From positions 1 to 11,501 of the forward strand of contig NZ_JASLGT010000013.1 of assembly GCF_030150205.1 (NCBI RefSeq): a stretch of 11,501 nucleotides of DNA, read 5' to 3'. Positions 6,609-11,501 of the stretch are shown one piece after another (the stretch's first letter is position 1; the number at the start of each line of letters is the position of its first letter). The stretch is from Niabella sp. (GTDB lineage Bacteria > Bacteroidota > Bacteroidia > Chitinophagales > Chitinophagaceae). The translations under genes were made by a program, and so were the position numbers. The notes below the pieces were generated by a model. It did not search any database. It saw only the letters and a list, made by a program, of their open reading frames with translations, and was not told where the DNA came from.

Positions 6609-6879
6609 TTATGGCGCTGAGCAACCAGCGAACAAGGGACAGATCCCGTTCACTCGTATGGAGAAGGCCTGAAACAGGAAGGCTTCTGCCCCGGCCTCCT
6701 GCAGGGCGGTCAATGTTTTTTCACTATTAGCCTTTGAGGCTTCACTGTTATAATGGATGGCCAGTTTCGCAGCCAGTACTGCAAAGTCACGACTGGGCAA
6801 CCCGCCCAGGTCTTGCCTCACCTGCGATCAATACAACTTTTCCTTTTAGATCTTTTTGTGTAATACGGTTGTTTTTAAT
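6609..6879 (-). pseudogene. Short-chain dehydrogenase/reductase remnant (frameshift plus internal deletion)
   Basis: On the minus strand, one frame from about 6879 encodes DLKGKVVLIAGEARPG, the start of an SDR Rossmann fold. After a frameshift near 6815-6825 the next frame continues DLGGLPSRDFA, LAIHYNSEASKANSEKTL and AGAEAFLFQA, the classic beta-alpha-beta segment. This then joins directly to SIRVNGICP, which in intact SDRs lies roughly 100 residues later, after the Tyr-x-x-x-Lys catalytic region. The frame stops soon after, at 6609. The catalytic Ser/Tyr/Lys segment is missing, and the glycine-rich loop is broken by the frameshift. The 5' end has only an ATT codon after an in-frame TAA. The remnant keeps about 90 of some 250 codons. 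It is certainly non-functional as an SDR. It lies directly downstream of an AraC-type regulator that may once have controlled it. Confidence 0.85.
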
Positions 6880-6925
6880 TTAAAAATCATTCAACAACCA
6901 AAGATCCGCTGGTATGGGAGTTTTG

Positions 6926-7336
6926 TTATGGTGAACTTTTCGGTTTTTTGTTCAGCTGCTGCTTACGGTAAACGCCGGGCGTGATCCCTGTAAACTTCCT
7001 GAAAAATTTAGAAAAGTTGGATGGATCGTAGGTCAGCTTCAATGCGATGGTAGCAACCGGCCAGTCGGTTTCCCGGAGCATCTGCTGTGCACGCTCTATA
7101 ATTTTCAGATCGTAAAAATAGCAGGGATGATTGCCTGTGGCCTTTTGAATGGTATCGGTAAGATGCTGATGCGAAATAAAAAGCCGTGTGGCTACTTCTG
7201 CCAATTGCATCATTTCTGCAGCATGCCCGCTTACCACATCGTTCAGGTGCTGATCGAGGAATTGAAGATAGCGGTCCGTAATTTCCCCGCTGCGGTTAAC
7301 GGCTGGTTGTTTTTTATCGTTCGCTTGCTCCTTCAT
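6926..7336 (-). CDS. Small AraC-type helix-turn-helix transcriptional regulator
   Basis: A 136-residue protein consisting almost entirely of an AraC/XylS DNA-binding domain (about residues 22-125) with two helix-turn-helix units. The first is around 45-66 (LAEVATRLFISHQHLTDTIQ) and the second around 93-116 (VATIALKLTYDPSNFSKFFR), followed by the family signature FTGITPGVYRK. There is no N-terminal effector-binding domain. Such stand-alone domains are common in Bacteroidota, often beside SDR oxidoreductase genes. Here the neighbouring SDR is a pseudogene, so the regulator may have lost its main target or may act on the divergent lipoprotein gene. The ATG at 7336 is the only credible start, with no clear Shine-Dalgarno. 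A 21-bp-spaced direct repeat lies 52-86 bases upstream and may be its own operator. Confidence 0.9.
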   Translation of the reverse strand: MKEQANDKKQPAVNRSGEITDRYLQFLDQHLNDVVSGHAAEMMQLAEVATRLFISHQHLTDTIQKATGNHPCYFYDLKIIERAQQMLRETDWPVATIALKLTYDPSNFSKFFRKFTGITPGVYRKQQLNKKPKSSP

Positions 7337-7387
7337 AAAATATGCATTAAAAACGTTTTGATACGGGTTTTATTATGGATCCGGTGG

Positions 7388-7422
7388 GTTTATCCCATTT
7401 TTGCATTGGTTGATCCCATTTT
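7388..7422. promoter_or_regulatory. Candidate AraC-type operator: two direct half-sites 21 bp apart
   Basis: GTTTATCCCATTTT (7388-7401) and GTTGATCCCATTTT (7409-7422) match at 13 of 14 bases with a start-to-start spacing of exactly 21 bp, two helical turns. AraC-family proteins typically bind directly repeated half-sites with this spacing. The site lies between the divergent AraC-type gene and the small lipoprotein gene, about 50 bases from each start codon. A 10-bp palindrome, GCATATATGC (7426-7435), follows directly. Binding by the neighbouring regulator is inferred. Confidence 0.5.
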
Positions 7423-7472
7423 AACGCATATATGCTGCTAATTGTTTTAATATTGTTTTAAAAACAGGCCAT

Positions 7473-7709
7473 ATGCAGATAAAGTTCATTTTATTATTGC
7501 TCCTCGCCGGCACCCTTTCCTGCGGCAGCAGTGACAGCACCAGGGTTTCTGTAAACGAGCACGATGGCGAACTCCGCATCCGGGTTCAGATCCGCAAAGG
7601 CTGGCGCAATGTGGTGAACTATGACCGAACTTTTCACCATACAGCAATGACAAAGGAACAGCGGGACGCTTTTGTAGCGCATATTGTAGATTCTTTAAAA
7701 CAAGGGTGA
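7473..7709 (+). CDS. Small probable lipoprotein of unknown function
   Basis: A 78-residue protein starting MQIKFILLLLLAGTLSCGSS: a short basic start, a strongly hydrophobic stretch, then a relaxed lipobox with Cys17 as the likely lipidated residue. The mature part (about 61 residues) is polar and contains a beta-type segment, GELRIRVQIRKGWRNVVNYD, followed by a helical tail, TKEQRDAFVAHIVDSLKQ. I recognise no family. Bacteroidota signal peptidase II sites are often this relaxed, so membrane-anchored export is likely but not certain. The gene is divergent from the AraC-type regulator and shares its upstream region. A TAATATTG box (7448-7455) matches the -7 consensus at all but one fixed position. 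The 182 bp after its stop, before the convergent response regulator, show no gene and no clear terminator. Confidence 0.65.
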   Translation: MQIKFILLLLLAGTLSCGSSDSTRVSVNEHDGELRIRVQIRKGWRNVVNYDRTFHHTAMTKEQRDAFVAHIVDSLKQG

Positions 7710-7891
7710 GCCCCTTTGTCCCTTAATCCGGCATACGCTCTTGCTATCGCCATCCGGAGCAGGTAAACCAGGGATAACATTTTCAATAAGCAATAGCGGG
7801 AAAGGCTTGCCGGCATCTGTGCCGATGGTAATATGCGGGCACTATTTGGTTCTTTGACAAACCCCGACAACAATTTGAAATGGCGGCTACG

Positions 7892-8623
7892 TCAAAGTCC
7901 CATCCAGCGAAAAAATGCTTCTTTGTAATGGGTGCCGATGGGAACTTCCATTTTCCCGATGAGGATCCGGTTTCCTTCAATACCGGAGATCTTCTGTTTG
8001 TGGATGATATAGGAACGGTGTACGCGGGTAAACAAGGTTCCCGGCAACATACTTTCGAGCAGTTTTAAATGAAGCCCCACCAGCAGGGTTTTATCCTGCA
8101 GGAAGATCTTTGTAAAATCGCGCTGCGCTTCAAAGTAAAGCAGTTCTTCAAAGTTCAGCCGGATATGCCGGTTGTCTACCTTAAGGAACAGGTGATCGGA
8201 GACCAATGGTGCGGCTCCGGCAGCTTGCTCCTGGATGGTAACAACCGGGCTGTCCAGGGCCGACTGTGCCTTTACAATCGCTTGCATAAAGCGCTCAAAC
8301 GTGACCGGCTTCAGCAGGTAATCGGCCACCCGGAGATCAAATCCTTCCACCGCATAGTGGGTATAGGCGGTAGTGAGGATCACTACCGGCGGATTTTTCA
8401 GCGAGCGTAAGAGTTCCAGCCCGCTGATGCCTGGCATTTGAATATCAAGAAACATCACCTGTACCTCGTTTTCCTGTAAGCTTTGCCAGGCTTCCGCCGC
8501 GTTGATACACTCGCGCTGCACGTTCCAGTTTGCCAACCGGCCCAGGTGCTGCACCAGGATGTTTCTGGCCAGGGGTTCATCATCTACTACGATACAATGG
8601 ATCATGGGCATTTTGAATTTCAA
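7892..8623 (-). CDS. LytTR-family response regulator
   Basis: A 243-residue two-domain regulator. The receiver domain (about 8-122) has the acidic pocket DDE (14-16), phospho-acceptor D60 in FLDIQMPGISG, T85 and K105 in YLLKPV. The C-terminal LytTR DNA-binding domain (about 143-240) shows LFLKVDNRHIRLNFEELLYFEA and the typical FTRVHRSYIIHKQKI. LytTR domains bind direct repeats in promoters. Its partner is the sensor kinase encoded immediately upstream. The reading frames overlap by 44 bases if the first ATG (8623) is used, or by 26 if translation starts at MIHCIVVDDE (8605). The later start gives the more usual family N-terminus. Translational coupling is likely. The regulated genes are not evident from sequence. 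Confidence 0.94.
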   Translation of the reverse strand: MKFKMPMIHCIVVDDEPLARNILVQHLGRLANWNVQRECINAAEAWQSLQENEVQVMFLDIQMPGISGLELLRSLKNPPVVILTTAYTHYAVEGFDLRVADYLLKPVTFERFMQAIVKAQSALDSPVVTIQEQAAGAAPLVSDHLFLKVDNRHIRLNFEELLYFEAQRDFTKIFLQDKTLLVGLHLKLLESMLPGTLFTRVHRSYIIHKQKISGIEGNRILIGKMEVPIGTHYKEAFFRWMGL

Positions 8624-9710
8624 TCACTACGGTATATACGTCTGCTTCGCTGCGGATCACAAATGTATGATTACCGCCGTAATAATATTGCAGCCGCCTC
8701 CGGATATTGTCGTGCCCGATCCCTCCTTCCCCGGTAAGTGCCGGTGTAGCTCCTACTGTGTTGGCTATGGAAATATACAGATACCCTTTGCGCAGGAGCA
8801 ACTGCATCCAGATCCAGCTGCCGGAGCCGGGTGCATCCGGACAAAACTTGAATGCATTTTCCAACACCGGCATCAATAGTAAGGGTGGAAAAAACAGGGA
8901 CGGGTCGTCGGCTTCAAATGTAAAATTTACCAGGGTATGATTCAAGCGAATCTTCTCCAGTTCCATATAGTCCTGCAACATGCGGATCTCTTTTCCAAGT
9001 GTGTTGTCGTCGCCATTATGATAAAGGGAGTAGCGCAGGAAACTGGCCAGCTGCGCTACGGTGGTTGCCGACCGCTTTTTATCGTCGTTCAGAATAAGAC
9101 CATAAATATTATTAAGCGTATTGAACAGAAAGTGCGGAGCGATCTGGGAGCGAAGAAAATGCAATTCCAGCTCTTTGTTTTCCTTCTCCAGTTTAACGGT
9201 GGTTAGCCGTTGCTGAAAATAGGCCATCGCTATTTTTATGCCAATGGGTATGGCGAGCTGTACCATCAGCTGATACAGAAATCCTAAACTGATCAGCCTT
9301 GTAAGCGCGATGCCCAACAGCCCCCGGTGCAGGTAATTATAGTAATCCGGTTGCTTTACGCGCAGTTGCTCCCAGCAGGGGGGGCAAACATTCAGGATGC
9401 GGATCTCCCAGTATGCATCCATAAAAACAAATACCCCGAACAAGATCAATGACCAGAAAATACCCCGCCGGTATTTTTTCCGGGCAAAGAAACCGGGTAT
9501 AATCCCGTACATCAGCGGGTAAAAAACAAAGGCAGCGCCAATAATGAGCCGTAACGGATTTAAAAACATAGCCGGTGCTATCTTAAGGCCGGGAACCGAA
9601 ACCAGGCCATAATAAAACTGCAGCAGGTAAAAGGCCATCCAGAAAAGCGTATGCCGCAATATCCGCTTTGTTGTTTTTAAATGATGTTGCTGCAATGGAC
9701 CGACTTTCAT
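8580..9710 (-). CDS. LytS/YehU-type membrane sensor histidine kinase
   Basis: A 376-residue inner-membrane kinase. Hydrophobic segments around 20-38, 48-73, 84-99 and 130-165 suggest four or more membrane helices, without an obvious periplasmic sensor domain. The short loop at about 100-128 contains a CPPC motif (109-112). A linker coiled coil (166-186) leads to the His_kinase domain, with H193 in SQIAPHFLFNTLNN as phospho-acceptor, an N-box around N285 (PVLENAFKF), and a G-box GGIGHDNIRRRL (329-340). This order matches kinases that pair with LytTR regulators, and such a regulator follows directly with overlapping frames. The N-box has Phe where relatives usually have His after ENAxK. The CPPC pair could be redox- or metal-sensitive, which is inference. 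The ATG at 9710 is preceded by a short upstream frame that ends inside it (ATGA). Confidence 0.94.
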   Translation of the reverse strand: MKVGPLQQHHLKTTKRILRHTLFWMAFYLLQFYYGLVSVPGLKIAPAMFLNPLRLIIGAAFVFYPLMYGIIPGFFARKKYRRGIFWSLILFGVFVFMDAYWEIRILNVCPPCWEQLRVKQPDYYNYLHRGLLGIALTRLISLGFLYQLMVQLAIPIGIKIAMAYFQQRLTTVKLEKENKELELHFLRSQIAPHFLFNTLNNIYGLILNDDKKRSATTVAQLASFLRYSLYHNGDDNTLGKEIRMLQDYMELEKIRLNHTLVNFTFEADDPSLFFPPLLLMPVLENAFKFCPDAPGSGSWIWMQLLLRKGYLYISIANTVGATPALTGEGGIGHDNIRRRLQYYYGGNHTFVIRSEADVYTVVIEIQNAHDPLYRSR

Positions 9711-9749
9711 CCGGTAAAATTCGCGATTAAAGCGTAGCAGTCAAACTTT

Positions 9750-9875
9750 ATCGACCAACAGGCCTTCAGCGGCAACAAACCGGCTACGGATCGCAACAAA
9801 TAGTTGAAACAAGGCAATCTTCCATTGGTCTGCTGTAATCCAAAGTTGGCAGCCATTCGTTGTTCGCTGGTCGAT
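9750..9875. repeat. Intergenic segment bounded by 8-bp inverted ends, with a 49-codon minus-strand frame
   Basis: ATCGACCA (9750-9757) and TGGTCGAT (9868-9875) are perfect inverted ends of a 126-bp segment between the divergent kinase and methyltransferase genes. A minus-strand frame from ATG 9856 to a TGA at 9707-9709 encodes 49 residues (MAANFGLQQTNGRLPC at the start) and overlaps the kinase start as ATGA. It resembles no family I can name and its composition is not convincingly coding. The segment may be a small non-coding insertion or dispersed repeat, and the frame may be fortuitous. Confidence 0.35.
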
Positions 9876-9926
9876 TTCATTTTTTAACCCGCTATTATCC
9901 ATTCTACTTTACAGAAAAATACGATT

Positions 9927-10466
9927 ATGTTTACTTTCTTAAGAGCCGCATATGAAAACCTGGCACAAACAGGATCCTTTGTAGAAAGTTCTTCCCGGCT
10001 GGCGGGCCGGATGACCCGGATCGTCGATTTCAGTCAGCCCATACAAATGGTAGAGCTGGGTGCCGGTACGGGAAGCATTACCCGTCATCTCCTGGAACAA
10101 CTGAATGTTGGCTCCCGGCTTGCTGCATTTGAAATTAACCCGCAACTTTTTGACAAACTTCGGCCGCTGCAGGGGCCACAGTTTCATCCCATTAATGACG
10201 ACGTATGCCGGCTGCAACAATACGTTCAAAATAGTACGGTGGATTATGTCATTTCCGGTCTGCCACTGGCCAACCTGAATACCCGCACAAAGAAATGCAT
10301 CCTCGATGCCGTTAAATCCGTATTAAAACCCGGCGGTTTTTATATCCAGTTCCAGTATTCATTGAACGACCGGGGGTTATTACGCCGGATGTTCCCTCTG
10401 GTTCAGCTTGGCTTTGAACCCATCAATATACCACCAGCCTTTATTTATTATGCGCAAAAACCATAA
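9927..10466 (+). CDS. SAM-dependent methyltransferase, PmtA/phospholipid N-methyltransferase-like
   Basis: A 179-residue class I methyltransferase. Motif I is VELGAGTGSIT (43-51), the ribose-binding acidic residue is E69 in AAFEINP, and the catalytic-loop position carries VISGLPLANL (108-117), followed by LKPGGFYIQFQYS (133-145). The N-terminal GSFVESSSRLAGRMTR and the SGLP motif are characteristic of the group containing Rhodobacter-type PmtA, which methylates phosphatidylethanolamine, and of rRNA-dimethylase-like relatives. No membrane segment is visible, so it would act at the membrane surface. Substrate assignment is tentative. Its last 17 bases overlap the next gene, which encodes a membrane protein of the VTT/DedA group, so the two are almost certainly co-transcribed. 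The ATG at 9927 fits the family start. Confidence 0.85.
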   Translation: MFTFLRAAYENLAQTGSFVESSSRLAGRMTRIVDFSQPIQMVELGAGTGSITRHLLEQLNVGSRLAAFEINPQLFDKLRPLQGPQFHPINDDVCRLQQYVQNSTVDYVISGLPLANLNTRTKKCILDAVKSVLKPGGFYIQFQYSLNDRGLLRRMFPLVQLGFEPINIPPAFIYYAQKP

Positions 10467-11031
10467 TATCCCGAAACAACGGGCCGGGAAGTGGCTACGG
10501 TTTATCTGGCTCCTGCTGATGGCCGGCGGAGGGTTTATTTATTGGTATAACCGGCAGCATTTTACACAGGAAGCGATTGCCGGTTTCCTGCTTCAATACC
10601 GGCAACAGGCATGGCTGGTGTATTTTGGCATCTGCGTTTTTCGGGGCATATTCCTGTTGCCCTCCACTCCCTTTCTTCTTGCGGGCATGCTAATCTTCAG
10701 GGATACTCCCCTGCTTTTGTTTGGGGTATTCATGTGCAGTATTTTAACAGTAGCAGCCTTTATTTACTATACGGCCGGCTACCTGCGCTTTCCCGGCTTA
10801 TCGATAACAGCAGCACCAAGGCTGGAGCGCATTCAGCAACAATTACAGGGCAAACGGGGATTCTGGCTCATCCTGGGCTGGGCTTTTATGCCGTTTACAC
10901 CAACGGACCTGGTTTGCTATGCGGCGGGATTGCTCCGGATGCGGTTCTGGTATTTTATACTGCCGCTCCTGTTGGGTGAGGCGGTGATCTGCGCGCTGTA
11001 TATTATTAACGGGAAGCTGATCTTTTCCTGA
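10450..11031 (+). CDS. VTT-domain (DedA/TVP38/SNARE-associated) inner-membrane protein
   Basis: A 193-residue integral membrane protein starting MRKNHNIPKQRAGKW at ATG 10450, which overlaps the methyltransferase by 17 bases. A longer frame exists from a TTG at 10408, but it would extend the overlap to 59 bases and add residues unlike the basic start typical of membrane proteins. Helices run roughly 15-32, 55-80, 83-107, 137-160 and 165-190. Re-entrant-loop style motifs are FRGIFLLPSTPFLLAGMLIF (about 64-83) and FMPFTPTDLVCYAAGLLRM, with the conserved proline/aspartate pattern of the VTT domain. Members of the DedA superfamily move lipids across the bilayer. Pairing with a PmtA-like methyltransferase suggests phospholipid modification and distribution, but this is inference. 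Confidence 0.87.
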   Translation: MRKNHNIPKQRAGKWLRFIWLLLMAGGGFIYWYNRQHFTQEAIAGFLLQYRQQAWLVYFGICVFRGIFLLPSTPFLLAGMLIFRDTPLLLFGVFMCSILTVAAFIYYTAGYLRFPGLSITAAPRLERIQQQLQGKRGFWLILGWAFMPFTPTDLVCYAAGLLRMRFWYFILPLLLGEAVICALYIINGKLIFS

Positions 11032-11092
11032 TCTTCGTGCTCGGATGTTGGCCACAAAGGCCCTAAGGCACGAAGATGCACTAAGGGTATTT

Positions 11093-11292
11093 CCTTCTTT
11101 GTGTGTCTTTGTGTCTTCCAGTCTTCGTGGCTCCTGTTTCACGCAAAGGGGCAAGAGTGCAACGGGTCTGGTTTTCGCCAAGAAGGTTAAATCCTTCTTT
11201 GTGTTTCTTTGTGTCTTCCGGTCTTAGTGGTTCCTGTTTCACGCAAAGGGGCAAAACACAGTGGGGCCTGTGTTCGTCATAAAGGCTCCAGG
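11093..11292. repeat. 100-bp tandem repeat, two units, with CTTTGTGT motifs
   Basis: Bases 11093-11154 and 11193-11254 match at 58 of 62 positions, exactly 100 bases apart. The following 38 bases of each unit are only loosely similar. Inside each unit the CTTTGTGT motif recurs. An inverted form of the same sequence type (CCACAAAGG, GGCACGAAG) precedes the array at 11052-11075, so a long imperfect hairpin with the first unit is possible. The array follows the VTT gene by about 60 bases. Short frames here are not convincing genes; the block 11032-11362 looks wholly non-coding. Confidence 0.85.
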
Positions 11293-11362
11293 ACACGCAG
11301 GGGCACTAAAATTGGGTATCGCTCCATGCTCCACAAGTCACCCCGGTCACCCCGGGGCCGCT

Positions 11363-11501
11363 CTACACCGCCCGCTTCATCACCTGCTTTGCTTTCGCCC
11401 ACCGCCTGCCCTTTTGTTTGTGAAAAAGCCGGGCAACCGGTTGGGGCTTTTGTACAGCTTTAAGACCTGTTGCCTGTTGCTGTACCGGAATCAGCGGAAT
11501 C
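11363..11501 (-). CDS. Possible C-terminal end of a gene running off the right edge
   Basis: On the minus strand, one frame is open from the window edge for 45 codons to a TAG at 11363-11365. It ends with the basic stretch KGRRWAKAKQVMKRAV. Codon choice is reasonable, but nothing in the 45 residues identifies a family. A plus-strand frame covers the same bases, so the coding strand is not certain. Just beyond the stop lie a tandem TCACCCCGG pair (11338-11355) and a CCCCGGGG palindrome (11350-11357) without a T-run. Confidence 0.35.
   Translation of the reverse strand, partial: IPLIPVQQQATGLKAVQKPQPVARLFHKQKGRRWAKAKQVMKRAV

Noticed and set aside
6609..6821. 70-codon frame taken as a real small gene
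   Set aside because: Its content is a collapsed SDR: the fold start lies in another frame upstream and about 100 internal residues are missing.
7634..7873. 79-codon minus-strand frame between the lipoprotein and the response regulator
   Set aside because: It overlaps the lipoprotein gene antisense, has no recognisable motif, and has a shuffled-looking composition.
10408..10449. Upstream TTG start for the VTT protein
   Set aside because: It would lengthen the overlap with the methyltransferase to 59 bases. The ATG at 10450 gives a normal basic N-terminus before the first membrane helix.
11045..11463. Short plus- and minus-strand frames across the 100-bp tandem repeat
   Set aside because: They translate repeat DNA into low-complexity, mutually similar peptides and lack any conserved feature.

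Overview
The window looks like chromosome from a Bacteroidota member, most likely of the Chitinophagaceae type. This is an inference from protein style, from the scarcity of Shine-Dalgarno sites, from TAnnTTTG-like promoter boxes, and from intergenic DNA rich in short-period repeats. There is no rRNA, tRNA, CRISPR array or intact mobile element.

Layout from left to right. Bases 1-463 hold the 5' end of a minus-strand gene that runs off the edge, then a repeat-rich intergenic stretch. Two minus-strand metabolic genes follow: a UbiD-family decarboxylase (464-2431) and an enolase-superfamily dipeptide epimerase (2549-3574, GTG start). A divergent two-domain universal stress protein (3826-4671) comes next. 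Bases 4672-4975 are a second repeat-rich block. About 175 bp of it is an inverted, diverged copy of the left block, so the pair brackets the three genes between them. A minus-strand rmuC follows (4976-6499).

The middle part is regulatory and partly decayed. It holds a short-chain dehydrogenase pseudogene (6609-6879, frameshift plus internal deletion), a small AraC-type regulator directly upstream of it (6926-7336), and a divergent small probable lipoprotein (7473-7709). The regulator and the lipoprotein share an intergenic region with a 21-bp-spaced direct repeat that looks like an AraC-type operator.

The right part holds a LytS/LytTR-type sensor kinase and response regulator with overlapping reading frames (minus, 9710 to 7892). 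A divergent, overlapping pair follows: a PmtA-like SAM methyltransferase and a VTT/DedA-family membrane protein (9927-11031), which together suggest membrane-lipid work. Bases 11032-11501 contain a 100-bp tandem repeat and a possible C-terminal end of another minus-strand gene.

The genes are mostly ordinary. The least ordinary material is the intergenic DNA: a modular dispersed repeat built from 7-base-periodic and 8-base-periodic arrays. This resembles the short tandemly repeated repetitive (STRR) heptamers known from cyanobacteria, but here in a Bacteroidota-like genome.
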